Positions 42,237 through 51,065 are shown, counted from the first letter of the stretch. The stretch: 64,000 nucleotides of DNA from an uncultured Tateyamaria sp. (GCF_947504105.1 NZ_CANNGP010000015.1:25476-89475); one strand, 5' to 3'. Notes: generated by a model from the letters alone, not told the origin. Numbers and translations are program-made.

Positions 42237-43120
42237 ACGTCTATCTCCTCTTTCGCGCCGGTAAAGAATTCCATAACTGCGGCCTGATCTTCGCCGCCCA
42301 AGCCAGCCGCGGTCAGCATCTTGTGGATCTCTCCGCACAGGGCGGTCATGGGCATGGATGTGCCCGTCTGGCGGGCCAGGTCGTTCACCGCGTTCAAATC
42401 CTTGACCATGTTGTCAATCCGGCCCGTACGGCGGTAATCCTTGGTGGCAAAGCGGGGCAAGTACTCCTGTAACAGAGCCGAATCCGCCCGGCCACCTTTC
42501 AACGCCTGCGGGATCTTTTCGGCATCAACACCGGCGTCCAGCGCCAGCTGCGTCGCTTCGGCTACCGCAAGAAAGCCAAGCCCGCACAGCACCTGGTTGA
42601 TCAACTTGGTGGTCTGCCCAGCACCTGACGGGCCCATATGGGTATAGTTCGATGCCACGTATTTCAGCGCCACATGGGCACGTTCCACGTCCTTGACCTC
42701 GCCTCCGGCCATCAGCGTCAGCTCACCGATCAACGCCTTGGGCGCACCGCCGGACAAGGGGCTGTCGACCCAAGCCAGATCGCGTTCAGCGGCCATCTTG
42801 GCAAACTTGCGCGTGGCGTCCGGTTCGATCGAGGACATGTCGATGATGACAGTCCCGGGTTTGGCCCCATCCGCGATCCCGTCCTTGCCAAACGCGGCCA
42901 GCCCGACAATGCGCGAGGCATTCAGGCTGGTGATCACGAAATCGACGTCGCGCGCCGCCTCTGCCGCTGATGCGGCCGCAACGGCACCTTTGGCCACCAA
43001 GTCGTCAACCCGCGCGGTATCGAGGTCAAAGACATGCAGGGTGTTCCCCGTCTCCAACAGCCGTGTTCCAATGGCGCCACCCATGGCACCCGCGCCGACA
43101 AGGGCAATCTTTTCACTCAT
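42233..43120 (-). CDS. Beta-hydroxyacid dehydrogenase (GarR/HIBADH family)
   Basis: 295 residues. NAD-binding motif ALVGAGAMGGAIGTRLLE, substrate motif VDSPLSGGAPKALIGELTLMAGG, and the catalytic Lys in GAGQTTKLINQVL. Relatives include tartronate semialdehyde reductase and 3-hydroxyisobutyrate dehydrogenase. Within the gluconate operon it probably reduces or oxidises a C3-C6 hydroxy acid. It overlaps both neighbours by 4 bp (ATGA). Confidence 0.88.
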   Translation of the reverse strand: MSEKIALVGAGAMGGAIGTRLLETGNTLHVFDLDTARVDDLVAKGAVAAASAAEAARDVDFVITSLNASRIVGLAAFGKDGIADGAKPGTVIIDMSSIEPDATRKFAKMAAERDLAWVDSPLSGGAPKALIGELTLMAGGEVKDVERAHVALKYVASNYTHMGPSGAGQTTKLINQVLCGLGFLAVAEATQLALDAGVDAEKIPQALKGGRADSALLQEYLPRFATKDYRRTGRIDNMVKDLNAVNDLARQTGTSMPMTALCGEIHKMLTAAGLGGEDQAAVMEFFTGAKEEIDV

Positions 43121-43617
43121 ATCATTGTTCCCCTCACGTAATCTTCGGATTGCTTGATCACTTGGTCAAAGGGTCGTGCAATGTCGATCTCGCCGCCCCA
43201 CTCGTCATTTTCCAAACGCTCAAGCGTCGCAAACTGACTGTCGAGCAGGGACGCAGGCATGAAATGCCCGGGCCGATGGGCAACGCGCTGTGCCAGCACA
43301 TCCTGCGGCGCATCCAGATGCAGGAAATGCACGGGCTCGGCCACGTGTTCCCGGATCCAATCGCGGTATTTCTTTTTCAAGGCCGAACAGCCGATTGCGA
43401 TGGCGCCGTCATGCTGGGCCAGCATGCGACCTACATCAGCCAGCCATGGCGCGCGGTCTGCATCATTCAAAGGCATGCCTTGCGCCATCTTGTTGATATT
43501 GTCCCGTGGATGCAGATCATCACCATCGACGAAATCCATGTCGCACAGCACCTGCAAGGCCGTCCCCACGGATGACTTGCCGCAGCCTGACACGCCCATG
43601 AGAACATAGCACCGCAT
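43117..43617 (-). CDS. gntK: Gluconokinase
   Basis: 166 residues, normal for GntK. P-loop LMGVSGCGKSSVGTAL, then DGDDLHPRDNINKMAQGMPLNDADRAPWL and the C-terminal FATLERLENDE. It phosphorylates D-gluconate to 6-phosphogluconate. The ATG at 43617 overlaps the stop of the SDR gene (TGATG). Its product is the substrate of gnd at 23123. Confidence 0.94.
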   Translation of the reverse strand: MRCYVLMGVSGCGKSSVGTALQVLCDMDFVDGDDLHPRDNINKMAQGMPLNDADRAPWLADVGRMLAQHDGAIAIGCSALKKKYRDWIREHVAEPVHFLHLDAPQDVLAQRVAHRPGHFMPASLLDSQFATLERLENDEWGGEIDIARPFDQVIKQSEDYVRGTMI

Positions 43618-44381
43618 CAGAGTGACGCCGTGATGCCGCCGTCCACGAACAGCGTGTGGCCGTTGACAAAACTTGATGCAGGCGAAGACAAGAAGACAGC
43701 GGCGCCTACAAGCTCCTCTACCTGCCCCCAGCGACCCGCAGGGGTGCGCTTTTCCAACCATGCAGAAAATTCGGGGTCTGCAACCAGGGCGGCATTCAAA
43801 GGCGTGTCAAAGTATCCAGGTGCAATCGCGTTGCATTGCAGCCCATGCTTTGCCCAATCGGTGGCCATCCCTTTGGTCAAGTTCGCCACCGCGCCCTTGG
43901 TTGCGGTGTAAGGTGCGATGCCCGGGCGGGCCAGTGCTGTCTGGACCGATGCAATGTTGATGATCTTGCCCGTGCTACGCCCGATCATGTGGCGCGCAAC
44001 GGCTTGGCCCACGTGGAAAACGCTGGCGATGTTGGTCTGCAGCAGCCGTTCGAATGCATCGGCAGGAAAGTTCTCCAACTCTGTACGGTGCTGCATACCC
44101 GCATTGTTGATCAGGATGTCGATAGGGCCCGTGTTCCTCTCGAACCCGTCAATGGCGGTGCGCACAGCGTCATGATCGGTCGCGTCGAAGGCCAATGTGT
44201 GGACCGTTGCCCCTTGCCCCTTCAGCCTGTCAGCAGCGGCTTCTAGTTTACCCGTATCCCGCCCATTCAGCACGATCTCGGCCCCCGCTTCCGCCAGCCC
44301 TTTGGCCAGCGCAAAGCCTATGCCTTGCGACGATCCGGTGATCAGGGCACGGCGGCCCGCAAGCGAGAAAAGGTCAGACAT
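43617..44381 (-). CDS. idnO: Gluconate 5-dehydrogenase-like SDR
   Basis: 254 residues. The cofactor motif is ALITGSSQGIGFALAKGLAEAGAE and the active site has NIASVQTALARPGIAPYTATKGAVANLTKGMA (Ser, Tyr, Lys). It matches IdnO/Gno proteins, which interconvert 5-ketogluconate and gluconate. Beside an idnD-like gene and gntK, the reductive direction towards gluconate is likely. The start follows cggag; it is the first gene of the operon and faces the twin operator at 44424. Confidence 0.85.
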   Translation of the reverse strand: MSDLFSLAGRRALITGSSQGIGFALAKGLAEAGAEIVLNGRDTGKLEAAADRLKGQGATVHTLAFDATDHDAVRTAIDGFERNTGPIDILINNAGMQHRTELENFPADAFERLLQTNIASVFHVGQAVARHMIGRSTGKIINIASVQTALARPGIAPYTATKGAVANLTKGMATDWAKHGLQCNAIAPGYFDTPLNAALVADPEFSAWLEKRTPAGRWGQVEELVGAAVFLSSPASSFVNGHTLFVDGGITASL

Positions 44382-44423
44382 GCGACACTCCGAATGTGAG
44401 GGGCGGGATTGACGGCCGCCAAT

Positions 44424-44451
44424 TGTTATCGATAACATGATACCGATAACA
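44424..44451. promoter_or_regulatory. Twin GntR/IdnR-type operators, divergent
   Basis: TGTTATCGATAACA is a perfect 14-bp palindrome, followed at once by TGATACCGATAACA, a weaker copy. They lie in the 93-bp gap between the SDR operon (minus) and the 2-hydroxyacid dehydrogenase/idnD-like operon (plus). The arms match the GTTA..TAAC core known for E. coli GntR and IdnR. Confidence 0.82.
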
Positions 44452-44474
44452 TCGCGTGTCAACGAGGAATCGCA

Positions 44475-45422
44475 ATGCCAAAACCCATCGTCCTCCAAGT
44501 CGGCCCTTACCCGGACTGGGACCAAGACCCGCTCGACGCAGCCTTTGACGTCAAACGTCTGTTCGAGGCATCAGACGCCCCTGCGTTCCTTGCCACACAT
44601 GGCCCACATGTACGGGCCATCGCCACGCGGGGCGAGCTGGGCGCCGATGCCGACATGATTTCCGCTTGCCCCGCGCTCGAACTGATCTCAGTCTACGGGG
44701 TGGGCTATGACGCCGTTGATCTAAGCGCCTGCAAACCACGCAACATCCGCGTAACCAACACCCCGGACGTGCTGACCGAGGATGTGGCGGACCTCGGCGT
44801 CGCCATGATGCTGTGCCAATCCCGGGGTGTGGTCGGGGCAGAGACATGGGTGCGCGATGGCTCTTGGGCCAACAAGGGGCTCTACCCGCTAAAACGCCGC
44901 GTCTTCGGGCGCAAGGCGGGCATCTTGGGACTTGGCCGCATCGGGTTCGAGGTGGGCAAGCGACTGGCGGGCTTTGGCATGGACATCGCCTATTCCGATA
45001 TCGCGGCCAAGGACTACGCGCCAGACTGGACCTTCATCAATGATCCGTTGACGCTAGCACAGCACGCCGACTTCCTCTTTGTCACCCTCGCCGCCTCAGC
45101 CAAAACACGTCATATCGTGAACAAAGACATCATCGAAGCGGTCGGCCCCGACGGCATGATAATCAACATCTCCCGCGCTTCCAACATCGACGAGGATGCG
45201 CTGATCGAAGCTCTACACTCCGGTGCGCTTGGTTCCGCAGCGCTCGACGTTTTTGAAAAGGAACCGGCGCTCGACCCCCGCTTTCTGGACCTCGACAATG
45301 TGCTGGTGCAGCCACACCACGCCTCAGGTACAATCGAGACACGCAAGGCCATGGGCCAGCTTCTGCGCGACAACCTGACTGCCCATTTCGCAGGCGACGC
45401 CCTGCTGACCCCCGTTCTGTGA
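44475..45422 (+). CDS. D-isomer 2-hydroxyacid dehydrogenase (GhrB/2-ketogluconate reductase-like)
   Basis: 315 residues. The NAD motif is AGILGLGRIGFEVGKRLAGFGM. The catalytic residues are the Arg in NISRASNIDEDAL, the Glu in DVFEKEPALDP, and the His in VQPHHASGT. Relatives reduce glyoxylate, hydroxypyruvate or 2-ketogluconate. With the neighbouring gluconate genes, 2-ketogluconate to gluconate is a plausible reaction. gagga precedes the ATG. Confidence 0.87.
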   Translation: MPKPIVLQVGPYPDWDQDPLDAAFDVKRLFEASDAPAFLATHGPHVRAIATRGELGADADMISACPALELISVYGVGYDAVDLSACKPRNIRVTNTPDVLTEDVADLGVAMMLCQSRGVVGAETWVRDGSWANKGLYPLKRRVFGRKAGILGLGRIGFEVGKRLAGFGMDIAYSDIAAKDYAPDWTFINDPLTLAQHADFLFVTLAASAKTRHIVNKDIIEAVGPDGMIINISRASNIDEDALIEALHSGALGSAALDVFEKEPALDPRFLDLDNVLVQPHHASGTIETRKAMGQLLRDNLTAHFAGDALLTPVL

Positions 45423-45433
45423 AAGGTCACACA

Positions 45434-46462
45434 ATGAAAGTCATCGTTGCCCACGCGGCCAAGGACCTGCGGGTCGAAACCCGCGACATGCCAACACCCG
45501 GCCCGGGCCAGGTGCTGGTCAAGATGGCCGCGGGCGGCATCTGCGGCTCGGACCTGCACTACTACAACCACGGCGGCTTCGGTCCGATCCAGCTGCGGGA
45601 ACCGATGATCCTCGGGCACGAAGTCGCGGGACATATCGAGGCTGTAGGCGACAACGTCACAGACCTGGATACAGGCACGCTTGTCGCCGTGTCCCCTTCC
45701 CGCCCCTGCGGCGCCTGCAAATACTGCGCTGAGGGTAGCCAGAATCATTGCCTCAACATGCGGTTCTACGGCTCTGCCATGCCTTTCCCGCACATACAGG
45801 GAGCGTTTCGCGAATACATTGTGGCGGATGCCACCCAATGCGCATCCGCAGGGGCCCTGAGCGCAGGCGAGGCGGCCATGGCCGAACCGTTGTCAGTCGT
45901 GCTGCATGCAGCGAAACAGGCTGGTGATCTGATTGGCAAGCGGGTGCTTGTCACCGGGTGTGGCCCCATCGGCCTGCTGGCGGTTCTGGTCGCGCGTGCG
46001 GCGGGGGCGGTGGACATTGCCGCCACTGACATTTCCGATTTCACGCTGTCCAAGGCCCGCGACGTGGGCGCCGATCACACCGTGAACGTGGCGCAAAATC
46101 CCAAAGGGCTAAGTGGCTTTGAGGCGGACAAGGGACATTTCGACGTACTATTTGAATGCTCCGGCGTGGCCTCAGCGCTTGCTGCAGCAGTGCCCGCCCT
46201 GCGGCCCGGTGCTACCGTAGTGCAGTTGGGTCTGGGCGGCGACATGACCCTGCCGATGCAGGCGATGACAGCCAAGGAGCTGCAGCTTAAGGGCTCTTTC
46301 CGCTTCCATGCCGAATTCTTCACGGCAGTCGATCTGATGCGCACGGGCCGTCTGGATGTGAAACCGCTCATCACCCATGCTCTGGATGTGGAGGCTGCAG
46401 TCGAGGCCTTTGAACTGGCAGGCGACCGGTCGCAAGCGATCAAGGTAAACATCACCTTCTGA
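45434..46462 (+). CDS. idnD: L-idonate 5-dehydrogenase-like zinc dehydrogenase
   Basis: 342 residues of the medium-chain zinc dehydrogenase type. Catalytic zinc ligands are in GGICGSDLHYYNHGGFG and GHE; the structural zinc Cys set is CGACKYCAEGSQNHC; NAD motif VTGCGPIGLLAVLVARAAG. The HYYNHG stretch is typical of IdnD, which oxidises L-idonate to 5-ketogluconate. It lies 11 bp after the 2-hydroxyacid dehydrogenase stop, with aaagg before its ATG. It supplies the substrate of the idnO-like enzyme encoded divergently. Confidence 0.88.
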   Translation: MKVIVAHAAKDLRVETRDMPTPGPGQVLVKMAAGGICGSDLHYYNHGGFGPIQLREPMILGHEVAGHIEAVGDNVTDLDTGTLVAVSPSRPCGACKYCAEGSQNHCLNMRFYGSAMPFPHIQGAFREYIVADATQCASAGALSAGEAAMAEPLSVVLHAAKQAGDLIGKRVLVTGCGPIGLLAVLVARAAGAVDIAATDISDFTLSKARDVGADHTVNVAQNPKGLSGFEADKGHFDVLFECSGVASALAAAVPALRPGATVVQLGLGGDMTLPMQAMTAKELQLKGSFRFHAEFFTAVDLMRTGRLDVKPLITHALDVEAAVEAFELAGDRSQAIKVNITF

Positions 46463-46783
46463 TCCAGCCCGGCAGCAAGATCGCCGTCATGTGCTCGATC
46501 GTATCGTGCGAAAATGCGCACGCAGCAAGTCAGGCTCACATCCGTTCCTGAACTTCACAACGTGCTTCAACACATATTCATGAGTGCTTAAGCCCCCGAT
46601 TTCGGGCGAAATTCTTGGGAGCACGAAGCGGTTCGCGGCTTGACCGCCAAAAGACGATAGAAAAACTCGGAATTGGGAAAACGATTCCCGACAATTTCAC
46701 TCGGAAAGGGTTGCTTTCTGCGAAGGCTACTGTAATTGACTGTTTCAGTAAGATTAAGATCTGTGGAAACAGGGAGTATTTCC
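46463..46783. other. Intergenic region before the ferric-binding protein gene
   Basis: About 320 bp, AT-rich towards its right end. It separates the sugar-acid block from the iron block and must contain the iron-binding-protein promoter. I could not identify a convincing Fur, RirA or Irr box by eye. Confidence 0.4.
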
Positions 46784-47803
46784 ATGACTGCCAAAACTTA
46801 TTTTCTAACCTTCGTCGCGGCGGTCGCCACGACCACCATCGCCGCCGCCGAAGGCGAGCTGAACCTGTATTCGTCACGCCACTACGACACCGATGAACGC
46901 TTGTATTCGGATTTCACTGAAGCGACCGGCATCACCATCAACCGCATCGAAGGCAAGGCCGACGAGCTGATCGAGCGGATGAAGGCGGAAGGTGCCAACT
47001 CCCCCGCCGACATCCTGCTGACCGTTGACACCTCGCGCCTTGAACGCGCCAAGGACGCAGGCGTACTGCAGTCCATCGAAAGCGATACGCTCGAAGCGCG
47101 CATTCCCGCCAACCTGCAAGATGGAGACAACCAGTGGTTTGGCTTCAGCCAGCGCGCGCGGATCATCTTCTACGATAAAACCGATGTTGCGAACCCGCCC
47201 GTGATCTACATGGATCTTGCCGATCCAGCCTATAAAGGTCAGGTGTGCCACCGCTCGTCCACAAACGTCTATTCGCAGACCCTGCTGTCGGCTGTGATCC
47301 AAAACCACGGCGAAGAAGCCGCCAAAGGCTGGGCACAGGGCGTGGTCGACAACTTTGCGCGCTCGCCTCAAGGCGGCGATACTGACCAGTTGCGTGGTCT
47401 GGTGTCAGGTGAGTGCGATATCTCGATCTCGAACACCTATTACTTTGCCCGCGCGATCCGCAAAGATGTAGATGGGCTGCCCGCTGATGCGCGTGACAAC
47501 ATCGGCTGGGTCTTCCCTGCGCAGAACGCTGAAGGGGCACATATGAACCTGTCCGGTGGCGGTGTTGCGGCAAATGCGCCGAACAAGGAAAACGCCATCG
47601 TGTTCATGGAGTACCTGGCCAGCGATCAGGCACAGCAATACTTCTCGGCTGGCAATGACGAATATCCGGCCGTGCCCGGCGTGGGGCTTAGCCCGTCAGT
47701 TGCTGCGCTTGGCATGTTCCGCCCTGACAATGTTGATCTTAGCGCGGTGGCAAAGAACGTGCCGACGGCACAGAAGATCTTTAACGAGGTCGGTTGGGAG
47801 TAA
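46784..47803 (+). CDS. Ferric iron ABC transporter substrate-binding protein (FbpA/FutA-like)
   Basis: 339 residues with a signal peptide (FVAAVATTTIAAA). The mature start is ELNLYSSRHYDTDERLYSDF, and the iron-ligand Tyr pair is in SISNTYYFARAI, as in FbpA/FutA1 proteins. It binds Fe(III) in the periplasm for an FbpBC-type transporter, but no permease or ATPase follows here. agggag lies before ATG 46784. A strong terminator follows, so it is a single-gene unit. Confidence 0.92.
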   Translation: MTAKTYFLTFVAAVATTTIAAAEGELNLYSSRHYDTDERLYSDFTEATGITINRIEGKADELIERMKAEGANSPADILLTVDTSRLERAKDAGVLQSIESDTLEARIPANLQDGDNQWFGFSQRARIIFYDKTDVANPPVIYMDLADPAYKGQVCHRSSTNVYSQTLLSAVIQNHGEEAAKGWAQGVVDNFARSPQGGDTDQLRGLVSGECDISISNTYYFARAIRKDVDGLPADARDNIGWVFPAQNAEGAHMNLSGGGVAANAPNKENAIVFMEYLASDQAQQYFSAGNDEYPAVPGVGLSPSVAALGMFRPDNVDLSAVAKNVPTAQKIFNEVGWE

Positions 47804-47828
47804 GCCCGCTCATCTGCTTTAAAATGGG

Positions 47829-47860
47829 AAGGCGCGGCAAGAGACCGCGCCTTTTCTTTT
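47829..47860 (+). terminator. Rho-independent terminator after the iron-binding protein
   Basis: Stem aaggcgcgg / ccgcgcctt with a 7-base loop, followed by a T-rich tract (ttttctttt). It ends the ferric-binding-protein transcript. Confidence 0.88.
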
Positions 47861-47976
47861 CCTACTGGAATTGTCAGGATTGACGTATCCGACAAAAACA
47901 ATCAACATATCTGCAATGAGTCTCAGCCACCCGTTTTGGGCAGCCCGGACACCGCTGACCGAACAGGAGGTGAGAC

Positions 47977-48129
47977 ATGGTGAGACGATGCGCAAGCGAA
48001 CGCGACAGGGCCCGCAGGTGCTGTGAAAAGCCGTGCTGTCAGGAACTGTTGCAGGCCGCCCTTGGCGGGCTTTATGGCCAGGATCAGTGTCTTGAGGGCA
48101 TGCTTGATCATCTGGAGCGGGCATCATGA
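47977..48129 (+). CDS. Cys-rich 50-residue ORF coupled to hemP
   Basis: A short ORF with a strong ribosome site (aggagg, six bases before the ATG). Its stop overlaps the hemP start as ATGA. The product has six Cys, mostly in two close pairs (RCCEKPCCQE), a basic N terminus and a helix-like end. I do not recognise a family. The cysteines could bind iron, heme or zinc, or the ORF may serve as a translated leader controlling hemP. No homology evidence is available here, so this rests on the ribosome site and the tight coupling. Confidence 0.55.
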   Translation: MVRRCASERDRARRCCEKPCCQELLQAALGGLYGQDQCLEGMLDHLERAS

Positions 48130-48299
48130 ATGCGATGACACAGGTTCCGGACACAACGGCAGCGCCAGACCCGCAACAGATCGATACCTATGACGCGCGC
48201 GATCTGATAAAGGACGGCATACAAGCCTCTATCGTGCTGGATGGTCAGGTCTACTATCTGCGCATCACCCGCGCCGGCAAGTTGATCCTTACAAAATGA
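48126..48299 (+). CDS. hemP: Hemin uptake protein HemP
   Basis: 57 residues. The C-terminal part (YDARDLIKDG, then VLDGQVYYLRITRAGKLILTK) is the full HemP motif. HemP is a small iron-regulated protein needed for, or activating, heme uptake in several proteobacteria. It overlaps the upstream Cys-rich ORF and the downstream 156-residue gene by ATGA on both sides, so three genes are translationally chained. Confidence 0.9.
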   Translation: MNAMTQVPDTTAAPDPQQIDTYDARDLIKDGIQASIVLDGQVYYLRITRAGKLILTK

Positions 48300-48766
48300 G
48301 CGGTGCACATCACACTCGCGGGGGCGCTGCTGTCGCAGCCCTCAACCGCATGGACGATTGGGAAGCCAACCTTGTTCTGAACCTTCGCCTGTGGTGCGAG
48401 GGACCCACCGGCAAGTCGCAGGCGCGCAAAGACTACAGCAGCGTGTTCCCAGAACCCGAAGCTGACCGTGCGTGGCGAACCTTCGAGGATCTTCTGAACA
48501 AGATTGTCCTTACGGCTGCTCGACCGTTGGTCCGGCACGAGGTGGGGTGCAATTGCGTTGGCTCGGATGAATGCGTGTTCGTGCACCTTGTACGCACTGC
48601 ATCTGACGGGCACCTGAACGATGCAGCGCTTATCGCAACGCTTCTGTCGGGCCCGGCCCATGCCGAACACATCGCCATTATGGCTGGCGAAGTCGGCTCG
48701 GCAATCCGGCGTATCCACAAACCAATACCACCCGCAGTCGCGCCCAACGTGGTGCGCCTGCACTAA
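48296..48766 (+). CDS. Unknown protein of the hemP operon
   Basis: 156 residues, soluble, no signal peptide. It contains WEANLVLNLRLWCEGPTGKSQARKDY and a CNCVGSDECVFVHLV stretch with three close Cys, which could bind a metal. I do not recognise a family. It overlaps hemP by 4 bp and precedes the imelysin gene by 31 bp, so an iron or heme role is likely. Confidence 0.7.
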   Translation: MSGAHHTRGGAAVAALNRMDDWEANLVLNLRLWCEGPTGKSQARKDYSSVFPEPEADRAWRTFEDLLNKIVLTAARPLVRHEVGCNCVGSDECVFVHLVRTASDGHLNDAALIATLLSGPAHAEHIAIMAGEVGSAIRRIHKPIPPAVAPNVVRLH

Positions 48767-48797
48767 CTCGTCAAAAAGAATTTAAGGGACGCCACCG

Positions 48798-50057
48798 ATG
48801 AAACTGACAATGACGACAGCACTTGGGACAGTGATCTTGGCAGCCGCCCCCGCACTCGCGGACAAAGCGGCCGTTTTGGACAATTATGCCGACATCGCAC
48901 TCGCCAAATATGCCGACAGCGTGACCACGGCCCAAACGCTATTGGCAGCGGTAAACGATCTGACGGAAAGCCCATCGGCTGAAGCCCTGCAAGCGGCGAA
49001 GGAGGCGTGGATCGCCGCCCGTGTGCCCTATCAGCAAACCGAGGTTTATCGCTTTGGCAACGCCGTCGTCGACGACTGGGAAGGCAAGGTAAACGCCTGG
49101 CCGCTTGACGAAGGATTGATCGACTATGTCGACCCTTCCTATGGCGGGGCAACGGATGAAAACGAATATGCCGTTCTGAACGTCGTTGCGAACACAACCT
49201 TCACCCTGTCGGGTAAGACCATCGACGCGTCCGCAATCACGCCCGAATTGCTAGAAGGCGCGTTGCACGAAGCCGACGGCGTGGAATCAAACGTCGCTAC
49301 CGGGTATCACGCCATTGAATTTCTGCTTTGGGGCCAAGATCTCAACGGTCACAACGCAGGTGCGGGCAACCGCCCCTGGACCGATTACGTCGTGGGTGAT
49401 GGATGCACGGGCGGCAACTGTGACCGCCGCGCCGACTATCTGACAGCAGCAACGGAGCTGCTGGTATCTGATCTGGAATGGATGGTCACGCAATGGCAGG
49501 ACAGCGGGGACGCCCGCACCCAACTGACTGTAGACGAAAACGCAGGGATCAGCGCGATCCTGACCGGCATGGGTTCGCTCAGCTACGGTGAACAAGCCGG
49601 TGAGCGGATGCGCCTTGGCGTGTTGTTGAACGATCCGGAGGAAGAGCATGATTGCTTCTCGGACAACACGCACAACAGTCACTTCTTCGACGCACTTGGC
49701 ATTCGCAACGTCTATCTAGGCAGCTACACATCCATCGACGGCACCATTGTGTCGGGCGAAAGCCTGTCGTCTCTGGTGGCGGCCACTGACGCCGGTGTCG
49801 ACACCGAACTGCGCGCCAAGCTGGATGCAACCATGCTGGAAATGTCCGAAATGAAAACGGCAGCTGAGGCAGGGTTCGCTTATGACATGATGTTGGAACG
49901 CGGCAACGACGCGGGCGAGGCACTGATCATGGGCGCCGTCGATGCGTTGGTGGACCAAACCCGTTCGATCGAACGGGCCGTCGCCGTACTTGGCGTGGAT
50001 GCAATCGATTTCGAAGGATCCGACAGCCTCGATAACCCTGACGCTGTGTTCCAGTAA
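48798..50057 (+). CDS. Imelysin-family iron-regulated protein
   Basis: 419 residues with a signal peptide ending PALA. The imelysin motif GxHxxE is present (G169-H171-E174 in GYHAIEFLLWGQDL), and the domain is internally repeated. Family members (IrpA, IcmP, EfeO-like) are periplasmic or outer-membrane proteins linked to iron uptake. It is the fourth gene of the hemP operon. Proteolysis has been claimed for IcmP but is not general in the family. Confidence 0.92.
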   Translation: MKLTMTTALGTVILAAAPALADKAAVLDNYADIALAKYADSVTTAQTLLAAVNDLTESPSAEALQAAKEAWIAARVPYQQTEVYRFGNAVVDDWEGKVNAWPLDEGLIDYVDPSYGGATDENEYAVLNVVANTTFTLSGKTIDASAITPELLEGALHEADGVESNVATGYHAIEFLLWGQDLNGHNAGAGNRPWTDYVVGDGCTGGNCDRRADYLTAATELLVSDLEWMVTQWQDSGDARTQLTVDENAGISAILTGMGSLSYGEQAGERMRLGVLLNDPEEEHDCFSDNTHNSHFFDALGIRNVYLGSYTSIDGTIVSGESLSSLVAATDAGVDTELRAKLDATMLEMSEMKTAAEAGFAYDMMLERGNDAGEALIMGAVDALVDQTRSIERAVAVLGVDAIDFEGSDSLDNPDAVFQ

Positions 50058-50220
50058 TGACTCCCCTCTGCGCGGCATCGGCGTTCCCCCAAAACCCCGC
50101 CGCGCAGAGTGCCACCTTTGTGTGGCTAGCGCGCGCACCGGCACTTACCGCGGTTCTGGTGCGCGCGTTGTAATTCCTGACCAGAAGTCCCAGCTCAGCA
50201 CCGCAACAGCGAGGTTTCCA

Positions 50221-50478
50221 ATGGCCAAGACCCCAAGCCCCTGTATCGACGTCTGCAAATTCAAACGCGACGGGCATTGCATCGGCTGCTCAATGACCAA
50301 GGTGCAGAAGTCCATGTTCAAAGAGTTGAAAAAGGACAAGCACCGCGAAGCCTTTGTCGAGATGGTCGTGGCCCAGCAAACAATGATGGGACGGTATACG
50401 CACTGGGTGCCGAAGTACCTGCGCAAGTGCCTGAAGAAGAAAGCGAAACCCGCACAGGCAGTGCGTGATGCAGCCTGA
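50221..50478 (+). CDS. DUF1289 domain protein
   Basis: 85 residues with the DUF1289 Cys set (SPCIDVCKFKRDGHCIGCSMTKVQ) and a basic, Lys-rich second half. Function unknown; the four Cys suggest a metal site. It follows the imelysin gene by 163 bp and may have its own promoter. Confidence 0.85.
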   Translation: MAKTPSPCIDVCKFKRDGHCIGCSMTKVQKSMFKELKKDKHREAFVEMVVAQQTMMGRYTHWVPKYLRKCLKKKAKPAQAVRDAA

Positions 50479-50543
50479 TGCCCGCGCGATGCCCCGCATC
50501 CTGTTATCTGTTTTGTACCGCTGACACTGCCAGCGACAGCTCA

Positions 50544-50572
50544 CAAAAAAAGCCGCCCCAACAGGACGGCTT
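50544..50572 (-). terminator. Rho-independent terminator of dps
   Basis: On the minus strand a stem aagccg / cggctt (with further G-C pairs inside) is followed by a run of seven T. It lies just after the dps stop. Confidence 0.85.
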
Positions 50573-50594
50573 CAACGATTTTTGGTGGACCAGC

Positions 50595-51065
50595 TTAGGC
50601 CAGATGTGATCGAAGGAACCACGCGAATTTCTCGTGCTCCTGACCCCGTGCAATGCACAGATCTTCGGTTAGTGTATCACCGTTTTCGGCAGCCAGTTCA
50701 CCACAGCCTGCCAGCGTGGCGGCGAGGGTTTCCTGTGCCTCTTGCATGATCTTGATCATTTCTTTGTCGGTCGCGTGACCAGCATACTCCTTGACCTTCG
50801 ATCGCGCCAGCATGCCCGCAAGCGTGCCTTCGACATGGACGTCAAGGGCGCGAGTGCGTTCGGCCAGATCGTCCTGCGCTGCAAAATGATCCTCGTAAAT
50901 CTTCTGGAACAGATCATGCAGCGGGCCAAAGGCCATTCCTTTAACGTTCCAGTGAAAGTTCTGCGCCATCATCGTCGTTACGGCGGTTTCCGCAACGGAC
51001 TGGTTCAACGCTTCGGCAATCGCGGCGCGCGCGTCCGTTGACAATGCAACAGCTGTTTGGGTCAT
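50595..51065 (-). CDS. dps: Dps family ferritin-like protein
   Basis: 156 residues. The ferroxidase ligands lie in QNFHWNVKGMAFGPLHDLF and YEDHFAAQDDLAERTRALD, which is the Dps pattern. Dps oxidises and stores iron and protects DNA from peroxide. The ATG at 51065 starts a normal N terminus; a longer frame upstream would cover the promoter. An ICE/Irr box at 51160 lies about 95 bp upstream. Confidence 0.93.
   Translation of the reverse strand: MTQTAVALSTDARAAIAEALNQSVAETAVTTMMAQNFHWNVKGMAFGPLHDLFQKIYEDHFAAQDDLAERTRALDVHVEGTLAGMLARSKVKEYAGHATDKEMIKIMQEAQETLAATLAGCGELAAENGDTLTEDLCIARGQEHEKFAWFLRSHLA

Noticed and set aside
47868..47900. Imperfect inverted repeat (tgtcaggat ... atccgaca) before the hemP operon
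   Set aside because: Could be an iron-regulator site, but it does not match a Fur, RirA or Irr consensus well enough to call.
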